A stretch of 64,000 nt of DNA from Pseudomonadota bacterium (GTDB lineage: Bacteria; Pseudomonadota; Alphaproteobacteria; Sphingomonadales; Sphingomonadaceae): NCBI GenBank assembly GCA_023391375.1, contig JAEWBB010000001.1, positions 1 to 64,000 of the forward strand, read 5' to 3'. A model generated the notes under the pieces. The model saw nothing but the letters and a program-made list of their open reading frames with translations, was not told the origin of the DNA and made no database searches. The position numbers and the translations under genes are program-made. Positions 1 through 8,940 of this stretch are shown here, one piece after another. Within the stretch, counting starts at the first letter, position 1. Each line of letters starts with the position of its first letter.

Positions 1-627
1 GGCTCGCCCGAGGCGCTGGTACGGCTCGCCCTGTCGCCCGACGGCGAGGTGGCGCCGGACGTGCGTGCCCGCGCGCCGGGCCGCGGCGCCTGGGTCGGGG
101 TCGGCCGGCGCGCGCTCGACGAGGCCAATGCCAAAGGCAAGCTCAAGGGCGCGCTCGCCCGCGCCTTCAAGCAAGAAGTTCGCGTCCCCGCCGACCTCGG
201 CGAGAAGACCGAGGCCGCATTGCGTCAGGCGGCGCTCGACCGGCTCGGCCTCGAGGCGCGCTCAGGGACCTTGATCAACGGGGCCGACAAGGTCGAACAG
301 GCCGCCCGCATGGGCAAGGTTCACCTGCTGATCCACGCCAGCGATGCGGGCGAGGACGGCAACCGCAAGCTCGACCAGGCATGGCGGGTCGGCGGCGGTC
401 CGCAGCGGGGGTTGGTTTTTCCCCTTCCCCGCACCATCTTGTCATTGGCGCTGGGCCGCGAAAACGTGGTACACATCGCCCTGACCGATCCCGCCGCCGC
501 GCGGCGGGTCCGTACGGCCATCGACCGGTGGCTTGCTTTTATTACTCCTGAGGCTGGGCTAGAGGGCGGCGACGCTGCCCCGGCCGGGCCTTTGGCCGCA
601 GACGACAAAGACGAAGGAAACGCATGA
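1..627 (+). CDS. ylxR: YlxR/RnpM-family RNA-binding protein (5' partial)
   Basis: The frame is open from base 1, so the true start lies before the window. The visible N-terminal part (RLALSPDGEVAPD... followed by PGRGAWV) matches the DUF448/YlxR RNA-binding fold, and the second half (LINGADKVEQAARMGK..LLIHASDAGED) looks like the L7Ae-like domain fused to YlxR in alphaproteobacteria. YlxR is known in other bacteria as a modulator of RNase P and is normally encoded between nusA and infB. Its stop codon overlaps the infB start (ATGA), so the two are translationally coupled. Function is inferred from family and position; the N-terminal CxxC-type part cannot be seen. Confidence 0.88.
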   Translation, partial: GSPEALVRLALSPDGEVAPDVRARAPGRGAWVGVGRRALDEANAKGKLKGALARAFKQEVRVPADLGEKTEAALRQAALDRLGLEARSGTLINGADKVEQAARMGKVHLLIHASDAGEDGNRKLDQAWRVGGGPQRGLVFPLPRTILSLALGRENVVHIALTDPAAARRVRTAIDRWLAFITPEAGLEGGDAAPAGPLAADDKDEGNA

Positions 628-3122
628 CCGACCAGACCGACAAGCCCAAGCTTGGCACCCGGCCGCCGCTGGGCCTGAAGCGCACGGTCGAGACCGGCAA
701 GGTGAAGCAGAGCTTCAGCCATGGCCGCTCGAACACCGTCGTGGTCGAGGTCAAGAAGCGCCGCATCCTGGGCAAGCCGGGCGAAGCACCCGCCGCTGCG
801 CCCGAGGAGACGAAGGTCGAGGCCGCACCGGCCCCGGCGCCTGCGCCTGCCCCTGCGCCCGCCGCCAAGGCGCCGCCGCAGCGCAAGCTGAGCGAGGCCG
901 AGCAGATCGCCAAGCGCAAGGAAGACCTCGAACGCTTCCAGCGCGAAGCCGAGGAAGCGCGCATGGCGAGCCTCGAGGAATCGCGTCGCCGCGAGGACCG
1001 TGAAAAGGTCTCGCAGACCGAGGACGAGAAGCGCCGCGCCGAAGACAACCGGAAGGCCGAAGAAGCTGCCGCCGCCAAGGCCGAAGCGGATGCTGCCGAA
1101 GCCGCCAAGCGCGCCGCCGAGGAGGCCGCCCGTCCGGCGGCCGAGCCCGCACCGGTCGAGCGAACTTTCCGCCCCGTGCCGCAGGCGCCGCGCCGCCCGG
1201 AACCGGCCCGTCCAGCCCCGCGCGGCCGCGACGACCATCGCAAGTCGGGCAAGCTGACCGTCAGCCGCGCGCTGACCGGCGACAGCGACCGCGCCCGCAG
1301 CCTCGCCGCGCTGCGCCGCGCCCGCGAAAAGGAAAAGCGCAGCCATATGTCGTCGGGCCCGCGCGAAAAGCAGGTCCGTGACGTCGTCGTGCCGGAAGCG
1401 ATCACCGTCGCCGAACTGGCCAACCGTATGGCCGAAAAGGGCGCCGACCTCATCAAGTCGCTGTTCAAGATGGGCATGATGGTGACCGTCAACCAGACGA
1501 TCGACCAGGACACGGCCGAACTGCTGGTGACCGAATTCGGCCATAACATCCAGCGCGTCAGCGAAAGCGACATCGACATCGACACGACGTCGGACGTCGA
1601 CGCCGAGGATACGCTCAAGACCCGTCCGCCGGTCGTGACCATCATGGGCCACGTCGACCACGGCAAGACCAGCCTGCTCGACGCCATTCGCGGCGCGACC
1701 GTGCAGACGGGGGAAGCCGGCGGCATCACCCAGCACATCGGCGCCTACCAGGTGAAGGCCAAGGACGGCTCGAAGATCACCTTCCTCGATACGCCGGGCC
1801 ACGAAGCCTTCACCGAGATGCGCGCACGCGGTGCCAACGTCACCGACATCGTCATCCTGGTGGTGGCGGCCGACGACGGGCTGAAGCCGCAGACGATCGA
1901 GGCGATCAACCACACCAAGGCGGCCGGCGTGCCGATGATCGTGGCGATCAACAAGATCGACAAGCCCGATGCCAAGCCGCAGAAGGTCCGCGAGGAGCTT
2001 CTGCAGCACGAGATCATCGTCGAGGACATGGGCGGCGACGTCCAGGACGTCGAAGTCTCGGCCAAGGAAAAGACCAACCTAGACGGCCTTCTGGAAGCCA
2101 TCCACCTCCAGGCCGAGCTGCTTGAGCTGAAGGCCAACCCGAACCGCGCCGCCGAAGGCGCGGTAGTCGAGGCCAAGCTCGACAAGGGCCGCGGCCCGGT
2201 GGCGACCGTGCTGGTCCAGCGCGGGACGCTCAAGGTCGGCGACGTGATCGTCGTCGGCGCCGCGTCGGGCAAAGTCCGCGCGATGCTCGACGATCATGGC
2301 AAGCAGGTGAAGGAAGCCGGCCCGTCGTTCCCGGTCGAAGTGCTCGGCCTCGGCGCCGTGCCGTCGGCCGGCGACCAGCTGACGGTGGTCGAGAACGACG
2401 TCCGCGCCCGTGAAGTCGCTGAGTATCGCCAGGGCGTGCTCGATCGCAAGCGGACCACTGCCGCGCCGGTCAGCCTCGAGAACATGTTCGCCAACAAGGC
2501 CTCGACGACCATCGAATTCCCGCTGCTGGTCAAGGCCGACGTGCAGGGTTCGGTCGAAGCGATCGTCAATGCGCTGAACAAGATTTCGACCGACGAGATC
2601 CGCGTGCGCGTGCTGCACTCCGGCGTCGGCGCAATCACGGAGAGCGACGTGACGCTGGCCGCCTCGACCGGCGCGCCGATCATCGGTTTCAACGTCCGCC
2701 CGAATGCCAATGCGCGCACGGCGGCGGAGCGCAACAAGGTCGAGTTCCGCTACTACGACGTCATCTACCACCTCACCGACTGGGTGAAGGGCGCGATGGC
2801 GGGCGAGCTCGGTCCGGAGATCATCGAGAACGTGGTCGGCCGCGCCAAGGTCCAGGAAGTCTTCCCGGCCGGCAAGAAGGACAAGGCCGCCGGCCTGCTG
2901 GTCCTCGAAGGCAACATCCGCAAGGGCCTCCACGCCCGCCTCACCCGCGACGATGTCATCGTCTCCAAGACGACGATTTCCTCGCTGCGGCGCTTCAAGG
3001 ACGACGTGGCGCAGGTCACGGCGGGCCTCGAGTGCGGCGTGCTGCTGGCCGACACTAACGACATCAAGGCGGGCGACATGCTCGAAGTCTTCGAGGTCGA
3101 GGAACGGGCGCGCACGCTTTAA
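624..3122 (+). CDS. infB: Translation initiation factor IF-2
   Basis: An 832-residue GTPase that brings fMet-tRNA to the 30S subunit. After a short IF2_N-type start there is a long charged, low-complexity linker with APAPAPAPAP and Glu/Lys/Arg-rich coiled-coil stretches (about residues 50-250), then the conserved IF2_N region. The G domain has GHVDHGKTS near residue 341, DTPGHEAF and NKIDKPD, followed by domains II-IV with the IF-2 signature near the C terminus (ending FEVEERARTL). The start ATG overlaps the ylxR stop. rbfA follows after a gap of about 165 bases, the usual order in this translation operon. Confidence 0.98.
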   Translation: MTDQTDKPKLGTRPPLGLKRTVETGKVKQSFSHGRSNTVVVEVKKRRILGKPGEAPAAAPEETKVEAAPAPAPAPAPAPAAKAPPQRKLSEAEQIAKRKEDLERFQREAEEARMASLEESRRREDREKVSQTEDEKRRAEDNRKAEEAAAAKAEADAAEAAKRAAEEAARPAAEPAPVERTFRPVPQAPRRPEPARPAPRGRDDHRKSGKLTVSRALTGDSDRARSLAALRRAREKEKRSHMSSGPREKQVRDVVVPEAITVAELANRMAEKGADLIKSLFKMGMMVTVNQTIDQDTAELLVTEFGHNIQRVSESDIDIDTTSDVDAEDTLKTRPPVVTIMGHVDHGKTSLLDAIRGATVQTGEAGGITQHIGAYQVKAKDGSKITFLDTPGHEAFTEMRARGANVTDIVILVVAADDGLKPQTIEAINHTKAAGVPMIVAINKIDKPDAKPQKVREELLQHEIIVEDMGGDVQDVEVSAKEKTNLDGLLEAIHLQAELLELKANPNRAAEGAVVEAKLDKGRGPVATVLVQRGTLKVGDVIVVGAASGKVRAMLDDHGKQVKEAGPSFPVEVLGLGAVPSAGDQLTVVENDVRAREVAEYRQGVLDRKRTTAAPVSLENMFANKASTTIEFPLLVKADVQGSVEAIVNALNKISTDEIRVRVLHSGVGAITESDVTLAASTGAPIIGFNVRPNANARTAAERNKVEFRYYDVIYHLTDWVKGAMAGELGPEIIENVVGRAKVQEVFPAGKKDKAAGLLVLEGNIRKGLHARLTRDDVIVSKTTISSLRRFKDDVAQVTAGLECGVLLADTNDIKAGDMLEVFEVEERARTL

Positions 3123-3128
3123 CGAACC

Positions 3129-3284
3129 GTGTACGAGGAGCAGGATCTTTCCCACCGTCTCGCGGACAAGGCGAACAGGTTCGGCTGTTTGGCGGATGGG
3201 TGTGTGATCGCTGCGATCACATCGTTCCTGCCCAGTGTCGCGATCATTGTGGGTGTCGCGACGATGTTGAAGGGATTGGGTTAG
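3129..3284 (+). CDS. Possible 51-residue membrane peptide (small ORF)
   Basis: A GTG-started frame fills most of the infB-rbfA gap and stops three bases before the rbfA start. Its second half is hydrophobic (CVIAAITSFLPSVAIIVGVA) and could form one membrane helix. There is no clear Shine-Dalgarno sequence before the GTG, and an 8-bp hairpin (3203-3221) lies inside, so this may be an untranslated leader of rbfA. I do not recognise any family. Confidence 0.2.
   Translation: MYEEQDLSHRLADKANRFGCLADGCVIAAITSFLPSVAIIVGVATMLKGLG
3203..3221. repeat. Perfect inverted repeat between infB and rbfA
   Basis: TGTGATCG-CTG-CGATCACA: 8-bp arms with a 3-base loop. It would form a hairpin in the infB-rbfA mRNA, about 66 bases before the rbfA start. 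There is no T tract, so it is not a classical terminator; it may be an mRNA processing or stability element. Confidence 0.5.
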
Positions 3285-3287
3285 GAC

Positions 3288-3692
3288 ATGCGCACCAAGG
3301 AAAGCGCCGAGGGCCGGTCGGTCCGCCTGCTTCGTGTCGGCGAGCAGGTGCGCCACGTGCTCTCGGAAATCCTCAGCCGCGGCGACGTGCATGACGAAGT
3401 GCTGCAATCGCACCTCGTCAGCGTCACCGAGGTGCGGATGAGCCCGGACCTTCGCCACGCCACGGTGTTCGTGAAGCCGCTGCTCGGCCAGGACGAGGCG
3501 GTGGTGATCAAGGCATTGCGCACCAACACCGCCTACCTCCAGCGCGAAGTCGCGACCCGGGTGCGGATGAAATACGCCGCCAAGCTCAAGTTCCTCGCGG
3601 ACGAAAGCTTCGACGAGGGCAGCCAAATCGACAAGATCCTGCGCTCCGACCATGTCGCGCAGGATCTCGGCCCGGACGACGAGGCCGAGTGA
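3288..3692 (+). CDS. rbfA: Ribosome-binding factor A
   Basis: A 134-residue RbfA with the KH-like fold, needed for late maturation of the 16S rRNA 5' end in the 30S subunit. The family pattern is visible: RVGEQVRHVLSEIL at the start, VTEVRMSPDLRHATVFV in the middle, and LQREVATRVRMKYAAKLKF toward the end. It follows infB as usual. The stop overlaps a GTG start of the next gene (GTGA), which suggests coupling to the acetyltransferase instead of to truB, the gene that normally follows. Confidence 0.97.
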   Translation: MRTKESAEGRSVRLLRVGEQVRHVLSEILSRGDVHDEVLQSHLVSVTEVRMSPDLRHATVFVKPLLGQDEAVVIKALRTNTAYLQREVATRVRMKYAAKLKFLADESFDEGSQIDKILRSDHVAQDLGPDDEAE

Positions 3693-4234
3693 CCGATCTC
3701 GCCGCGCCGATGGCCGGCGACGGCGTCACCGCCCTGCCCTTAGACGAGAGCCATCGCGCCGCGCTCAAGACCGCTTGCGCCGAAGATCTCGACATCTGGC
3801 AGATTTACTCGGTCAACTGCGGGCCCGAAGCGTTCGACGCGACGATCGACGGGCTGCTGGCGCGGCCCGATGTCGCGACCTTCACCCTGTGGCAGGGCGG
3901 AGAGCTGGTCGGCATGTCGAGCTTCCTGCGCATCGACCCGAAGAACCGCGTCCTCGAAATCGGCTTCACCTATTATCGCCCGAAATTCCGCGGCACCGGC
4001 ATCAATCGGCGTATCAAGGACATGATGATCCGCCGAGCGATCGACGCCGGGTTCCACCGCATCGAATTCCGCGTCGACGAGCGCAACAAGCGCAGCCAGG
4101 CGGCGATGTCGAAGCTTGGTGCGGTCCGCGAAGGCATCCGCCGTGCCGACACGATCACCTGGACCGGCCATTTGCGCGACACGGTGATGTTTTCCATCTT
4201 GAGCAACGAGTGGCCGCCTGCTCAACACCGCTGA
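3689..4234 (+). CDS. GNAT-family N-acetyltransferase (RimJ/RimL-like)
   Basis: A 181-residue protein with the GNAT fold. Acetyl-CoA-binding features are seen in GFTYYRPKFRGTGINRRIK (R/Q-x-x-G-x-G/A type loop), followed by FRVDERNKRSQAAMSKLGA, typical of the RimJ/RimL subgroup that acetylates protein N termini or small molecules. The substrate cannot be told. The GTG start overlaps the rbfA stop, and its own TGA overlaps the ATG of tdk, so rbfA, this gene and tdk form a tightly coupled group. Confidence 0.85.
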   Translation: MTDLAAPMAGDGVTALPLDESHRAALKTACAEDLDIWQIYSVNCGPEAFDATIDGLLARPDVATFTLWQGGELVGMSSFLRIDPKNRVLEIGFTYYRPKFRGTGINRRIKDMMIRRAIDAGFHRIEFRVDERNKRSQAAMSKLGAVREGIRRADTITWTGHLRDTVMFSILSNEWPPAQHR

Positions 4235-4824
4235 TGGCCAAACTCTATTTCTACTACGCGGCGATGAATGCCGGGAAGTCGACCACCCTCCTGCAGGCGG
4301 ATTTCAACTACCGCGAGCGGGGGATGGACACGATGCTGTGGACCGCGGCTCTCGACGACCGGGCGGGCGCGGGGCGGATCGCGTCGCGGCTCGAGATCGG
4401 GGCGGAGGCCCACAGGTTCGAGGCCGACACCGACCTGTTCGCCGCCGTCTCCGCGCGGCTGGATAACGGACCACTTCACTGCGTCCTGATCGACGAAGCG
4501 CAGTTCCTGTCGCGCGACCAGGTACTGCAGCTGTGCCGGTTGGCCGACGAGAGCGGGGTGCCGGTGCTGTGCTACGGCCTCCGGACCGACTTCCAGGGCA
4601 ACCTGTTCCCCGGTTCCGCCGCGCTGCTGGCGCTGGCCGATGCGCTGATCGAGCTGAAGGCTGTCTGCGAATGCGGGCGCAAGGCGACTATGAACTTGCG
4701 AGTCGATGCCGAGGGCCGCGCGGTAGCCGCGGGCGCGCAGACCGAGATCGGCGGAAACGACCGCTACGTCGCGCTGTGCCGAAAGCATTTCACCAGCCGC
4801 CTGCGCGATGCCGAAAACCGTTAG
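4234..4824 (+). CDS. tdk: Thymidine kinase
   Basis: A 196-residue type II thymidine kinase of the pyrimidine salvage pathway (thymidine + ATP to dTMP). The P-loop AAMNAGKSTTL, the Walker B/active-site motif LIDEAQFL, GLRTDFQGNLFPGS and the zinc-ribbon cysteines (CECGRK and the later CRKH) are all present. The ATG overlaps the TGA of the GNAT gene. Its end overlaps by four bases the stop of the convergent membrane-protein gene. Confidence 0.96.
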   Translation: MAKLYFYYAAMNAGKSTTLLQADFNYRERGMDTMLWTAALDDRAGAGRIASRLEIGAEAHRFEADTDLFAAVSARLDNGPLHCVLIDEAQFLSRDQVLQLCRLADESGVPVLCYGLRTDFQGNLFPGSAALLALADALIELKAVCECGRKATMNLRVDAEGRAVAAGAQTEIGGNDRYVALCRKHFTSRLRDAENR

Positions 4825-5825
4825 TCGTCGTCATCCTCTTCGACGACTAGGTTCGGGTCGTCGCGAAGGGGCAGGTAGCGCCATAACAGCAGGACGTTGA
4901 TCGCCACCGCGCTGAGCTGAGCCAGGCCCGCACTGCCGATCAGCGCCAGCGGCTTCGAGCTGTAGAAGGCGACCAGCACCGACGCGATACCGGTAAGCAG
5001 CGCGAAGCCGACGAAGCCGCTCTTCTTGTGCGGCATGTAGCGTTCGAGCTTGCTGTGGACGTTGAGCCCGCGGCCGGTCCGCGCGGCGAAATTGCCGAAC
5101 GGGCCGAAGACCGTGAGGATGTTCTTCGTCAGGCGGTAGGTCAGCAGGCGGCGGCTCGACACGACGGTGGTCTTCGCAACCTCGGGGAAACGCAGCCTTT
5201 CATTGACTAGGCGTTGCTTGGGATCGGGCCCGCTGCCGACCAGCGCGCCGGTCAGTGTGGCGATCCATTCGCGTGCGGCGTAGGCGGCGGCCATCGCCAT
5301 CGGCCCACCGCCAAAGGCCCAGGCGATGCCTGCCGCCAGCACCGCCGCGCCGGTCACGTGAAGCCGCAGCTGGCGCGGGAACGCGGTCGGGTTGGCCAGG
5401 CGCAGGGCCCGCGCGGGCAGCCCGATCGACGTCACCCAGAGAAGCTGCGCGAGCATCGCGTGGTCGGCGAGCCGCAAACCGGCCGTCACCACCGCCAACA
5501 CCAGCGCCACCACGGCGAGGGCAGCGCCCTGCATCAATAGCGCATTACGCAGGCTGCGCCGGCGGATGGCCGGATCGGCATCGCGCCGCGCCCGCATCGG
5601 TCCTGCGGTCGACAATTCGGCCAGCATCATCGCGCCGCGCAGCATGACCGTCGCCGCCAGCAGCCTCGCGGTGTCCGCATGGCCGATACCGAGCGCGACG
5701 ATCGCCCAGAAGGCGATCATCGCCGCCATGGGAAGGTATTCGCGCACCGTCAGCCGAGCCGCGCCTTTCGCCACGGTTCGGGCTCGCGTCGCCGCAGATT
5801 TCGGAGGGGTTGGGGGAACGTTCAT
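4821..5825 (-). CDS. Multi-pass membrane protein of unknown function
   Basis: A 334-residue protein with about seven or eight hydrophobic segments (for example LPMAAMIAFWAIVALGIGHA, ALAVVALVLAVVTAGL, VTGAAVLAAGIAWAF and two near the C terminus) and a very acidic tail (VVEEDDDD). The central soluble loop (residues about 195-250) is basic. I do not recognise a family. It converges on tdk with a 4-base overlap and is divergent from the glycosyltransferase pair, so it may belong to surface polysaccharide export or modification, but that is only positional inference. Confidence 0.7.
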   Translation of the reverse strand: MNVPPTPPKSAATRARTVAKGAARLTVREYLPMAAMIAFWAIVALGIGHADTARLLAATVMLRGAMMLAELSTAGPMRARRDADPAIRRRSLRNALLMQGAALAVVALVLAVVTAGLRLADHAMLAQLLWVTSIGLPARALRLANPTAFPRQLRLHVTGAAVLAAGIAWAFGGGPMAMAAAYAAREWIATLTGALVGSGPDPKQRLVNERLRFPEVAKTTVVSSRRLLTYRLTKNILTVFGPFGNFAARTGRGLNVHSKLERYMPHKKSGFVGFALLTGIASVLVAFYSSKPLALIGSAGLAQLSAVAINVLLLWRYLPLRDDPNLVVEEDDDD

Positions 5826-5969
5826 CGGGGGCAGGACATTATCGAATCGCTCGCGGCCTTGTCTATCGCCTGCAAACCGTTTCGGCTGCGTGCCTTATCG
5901 CTGCCAATTTTGTCGCAACAACAGGCGATTATCCGCGTTTTCTGCGCGGATGGAGAAGTGAAGCTCGGA

Positions 5970-7130
5970 ATGCGTATCGCCTATCTCGCTCGGAGGCAGA
6001 TTCCTTCCAAGAAGGCCCACGCGGTCCAGATCGTAAAAATGTGCGAGGCGTTTGCGCGCCTCGGCCACGACGTGCGGTTGTACGCGCTTCCCGGGGAAAC
6101 CGGCTGCACCTTCGCCCGCTATGGGGTCGACCGGGTGTTCGACATCGTGACCCTCCCTAAACGGGCGCCCTCGCGTTGGGCCAAGCCGCTGTTCCTGCTG
6201 CCCCTGCTCGCCCGCCTGCGCCAGTTCGACGCCGACCTCTTCTACGGCCGCGACATCGTGTCGCTGTCGCTCGCGTCGCTCCTCGGGCGGCCGGTCGTCT
6301 ACGAAGCGCATGTCAAACCGGAACTGCGCTCGCCTCGCGGACGGCTGCTGCACTGGCTCTTCGCCCGGCCGAATTTCTCGCACCTCGTTTGCACCACGTC
6401 CACGTTGGCCGATGCCTATCGCGCGGATTATCCCGAATTGTCGGGCAAGCCGGTCGTCCTAGCGCCCAACGCCGCGATGCCGCGCGATGGCCGGTCGGAG
6501 AGAGCGTCGGTGGGCGGCTGGCCCGGGCGCGCGGACCATCTCCAGGTCGGCTTCGTCGGCCGCCCGTTCCGCGGCAAGGGCATCGAAGCGATGGCAGCCG
6601 CGGCCAGCCTCGTTCCGGAAGCCGACTTCCACATCGTTGGTGCCATGGCGGATGAGTGCGACTGGATGGGCGGAGAAATGCCGGCCAACCTCCATTTCCA
6701 CGGATACCAGCCCAACGGCGCCTTGTGCTGTTTCTACAAGCGGTTCGACGTCGCCGCAGCGCCCTATGGGGCGGAGGTGATGAACGCGAGCAACGTCGAA
6801 AGCTCAGCGATCACCTCCCCGCTCAAACTGGTCGAATATATGGAAGCGGGATTGCCGACGATCGTCTCCGACCTGCCGGGCGTCCGCGACGTGGTCGGTT
6901 CGGGCGCCTTCGTGGAGTTGGTCGAACCGGGCGACCATGCCCAGTTCGCCGACGCGATCCGCAGGCTGGCGGCCGATCCGGAACGCCGGAAACGGCTTGG
7001 AAAAGCCGCCCGCGATGCCTATCGCCGCCGCCACACGACGCTGGCCCGCGCCGGCGCCGTCCTCGACGCTGCGCCCCACCATTGGACCAAGCGCCCCGTC
7101 AGATCGCGCGGAGAGGCCCTTGCCGGTTGA
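5970..7130 (+). CDS. Family 4 (GT-B) glycosyltransferase
   Basis: A 386-residue protein with the GT4 layout: an N-terminal acceptor domain beginning MRIAYLARRQIPSKKAHAVQIVKM and a C-terminal nucleotide-sugar domain with VGFVGRPFRGKGIEAM, HFHGYQPNG and SPLKLVEYMEAGLPTIVSD, the E-x7-E-like region of the family. It probably adds a sugar to an exopolysaccharide or lipopolysaccharide precursor at the cytoplasmic face. A GTG at 5958 is an alternative start; ATG 5970 begins exactly at the conserved first strand. The following glycosyltransferase overlaps its 3' end. Confidence 0.88.
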   Translation: MRIAYLARRQIPSKKAHAVQIVKMCEAFARLGHDVRLYALPGETGCTFARYGVDRVFDIVTLPKRAPSRWAKPLFLLPLLARLRQFDADLFYGRDIVSLSLASLLGRPVVYEAHVKPELRSPRGRLLHWLFARPNFSHLVCTTSTLADAYRADYPELSGKPVVLAPNAAMPRDGRSERASVGGWPGRADHLQVGFVGRPFRGKGIEAMAAAASLVPEADFHIVGAMADECDWMGGEMPANLHFHGYQPNGALCCFYKRFDVAAAPYGAEVMNASNVESSAITSPLKLVEYMEAGLPTIVSDLPGVRDVVGSGAFVELVEPGDHAQFADAIRRLAADPERRKRLGKAARDAYRRRHTTLARAGAVLDAAPHHWTKRPVRSRGEALAG

Positions 7131-8025
7131 ATGGACGTCGAAGCAGTTGTTGAAGGAACGGCTGCGGAAACTCTGGAAAAAGGTCACATTGAAGAACCGC
7201 CGCCAGGCCGCCCGCAACCGCGCGGCGGTGGCCGAAGCGCTCTCGGTTCTTGCGACCTTCCCCAATCGTATCGATGCGACGCGCCACACGCTTCCGGGTG
7301 AGTTGATCGTGTCGCTGACCAGCTATCCGGGCCGGTTCGCGACGCTCCACCTCACGCTCCAGTCGCTGCTCGACCAGTCCGTCCGACCCGACCGCATCCT
7401 CCTGTGGATCGCCGACACGGACATCGACCAGCTTCCGCCGGCCGTTCGCGACCTCGCGTCCGACCGCCTTGCCATCCGCGTTTGCGAGGACATCCGGAAC
7501 TTCAAGAAGATCCTGCCGACCCGCACGGAATTCCCGGACGCCTTCATCCTGATCTGCGACGACGACAGCTATTATCCGCCGAACTGGCTGAAAGGCATCG
7601 TCGCCCACTTCGATCCCGCGCGCCCGGCGATCATCTGCACCCGGGCACACCAGGTCACGAGGGCGCCCGACGGATCGCTCGAGCCGTACCGGGCATGGCC
7701 CCGCAACGTCTCGGCGGACTGGACCGCCGGCCATCGGCGCGACCTCCTCCCGACCGGGAACGGCGGCGTGCTTTACCCGCCCGGCAGCCTGCCGGAGATG
7801 ACGCTGGACCGCGACCTGATCCGCAAGTTGAGTGCGACCTCGGACGATGTCTGGCTGTTCTTCATGGGCCGGCAGGCGGGCTTTCCGGTGTCGCGCGTGC
7901 CGGGCAAGAAGCGCGAGTATCTCGAATGGCCGCAGTCGCAGGCCGGCGCGCTATGGGCCTTCCACCGCCTGGGCACGAAGGACGAGCATTTGCGCGACGC
8001 GGCCGCCCATTTCGGGCTGGAGTAG
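7120..8025 (+). CDS. Glycosyltransferase, GT2-like (GT-A fold)
   Basis: A 301-residue protein. IVSLTSYPGRFATLHLTLQS resembles the first strand of a family of GT-A transferases, and the metal/nucleotide-binding acidic motif appears as FILICDDDSYY. No ATG lies near the 5' end in this frame. A TTG at 7120, preceded by a GGAG about seven bases upstream, starts the frame inside the end of the previous gene, so the two are coupled. The product probably cooperates with the GT4 enzyme on the same glycan; the acceptor is unknown. Confidence 0.78.
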   Translation: MPVEWTSKQLLKERLRKLWKKVTLKNRRQAARNRAAVAEALSVLATFPNRIDATRHTLPGELIVSLTSYPGRFATLHLTLQSLLDQSVRPDRILLWIADTDIDQLPPAVRDLASDRLAIRVCEDIRNFKKILPTRTEFPDAFILICDDDSYYPPNWLKGIVAHFDPARPAIICTRAHQVTRAPDGSLEPYRAWPRNVSADWTAGHRRDLLPTGNGGVLYPPGSLPEMTLDRDLIRKLSATSDDVWLFFMGRQAGFPVSRVPGKKREYLEWPQSQAGALWAFHRLGTKDEHLRDAAAHFGLE

Positions 8026-8033
8026 ACTTTCCG

Positions 8034-8921
8034 ATGCTCCTGTCCGGCTGGATCATCCTCGACAAACCCTTGGGACTCGGCTCGACCCAGGCCGTCAGCG
8101 CGGTGAAACGCGCCCTGCGCGATGCCGGGGAGCCCAAGACCAAGGTCGGGCATGGCGGCACGCTCGACCCGCTGGCGACCGGCGTCCTGCCGATCGCGCT
8201 GGGCGAGGCCACCAAGCTCGCCGGCCGGATGCTCGACGCCACCAAGGCCTATGATTTCACCATCCGCTTCGGCGAGCAGACCAGCACGCTCGACAGCGAG
8301 GGCGAGGTGGTGGCGACCAGCGATGTCCAGCCATCGCGAAGCGAGGTCGAGGCGATCCTCCCGCGCTTCACCGGACCGATCGAGCAGATGCCCCCCGCTT
8401 ATTCGGCGGTCAAGGTCGACGGCAAGCGCGCCTACGACCTCGCCCGCGCCGGGGAAGAGGTCGAGCTGAAGACTCGGGCGGTGACTATCCACGACCTCCG
8501 GCTGGTGGCGACGGACGAGGTAAGCGCGACCCTCTCCGCAACCGTGTCGAAAGGCACGTACATCCGCTCGCTGGCACGGGACATCGCACTGGCCCTTGGC
8601 AGCGTCGGGCACGTCACCATGTTGCGGCGAACGAAAGCCGGCCCGTTCGACCTCGCGCAGGCGATATCGCTGGACTTTCTGGGCGAAGCCGCTAAGGCGC
8701 GCGCACTGACGAGGACGGTTCTCCCGCTCGAGGCGGGTCTGGACGACATCCCGGGCCTCCCCGTCACCCCCGACCAGGCCCTGCTGCTCCGACAAGGGCA
8801 GCTCCTGTTCGGGATCCCCGCGAACCCGGGGCTCCTGTTGGCGAAGGACGGCGAAACGCCGGTCGCGCTGGTGGAAAGCGACGGGGCCACGATCAAGGTC
8901 GTGCGCGGGTTCAACCTTTGA
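8034..8921 (+). CDS. truB: tRNA pseudouridine(55) synthase TruB
   Basis: A 295-residue enzyme that converts uridine 55 of tRNA to pseudouridine. The diagnostic motifs are GWIILDKPLGLGSTQAV, KVGHGGTLDPLATGVLPIALGEATK (the Asp of GTLDPLA is the catalytic residue) and SKGTYIRSLARDIA. Start ATG 8034 gives the usual N terminus. rpsO follows after 19 bases. In most alphaproteobacteria truB directly follows rbfA; here about 4.3 kb separates them. Confidence 0.97.
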   Translation: MLLSGWIILDKPLGLGSTQAVSAVKRALRDAGEPKTKVGHGGTLDPLATGVLPIALGEATKLAGRMLDATKAYDFTIRFGEQTSTLDSEGEVVATSDVQPSRSEVEAILPRFTGPIEQMPPAYSAVKVDGKRAYDLARAGEEVELKTRAVTIHDLRLVATDEVSATLSATVSKGTYIRSLARDIALALGSVGHVTMLRRTKAGPFDLAQAISLDFLGEAAKARALTRTVLPLEAGLDDIPGLPVTPDQALLLRQGQLLFGIPANPGLLLAKDGETPVALVESDGATIKVVRGFNL

Positions 8922-8940
8922 CAAGAATAGGAGTGAACCG

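Noticed and set aside
321..2009. A 562-codon open frame on the minus strand across infB
   Set aside because: It lies fully antisense to a certain gene; in GC-rich DNA the opposite frames stay open by codon bias. Its translation (His/Leu/Asp/Arg-rich) shows no domain.
3203..3221. CRP-type binding site (TGTGA...TCACA) before rbfA
   Set aside because: The half-sites are nine bases apart instead of six and the whole is a continuous hairpin, so it is better read as RNA structure.
7131..7140. ATG at 7131 as start of the second glycosyltransferase
   Set aside because: It is in another frame that stops after about 60 codons. The glycosyltransferase frame needs the TTG at 7120, which has a ribosome-binding site.
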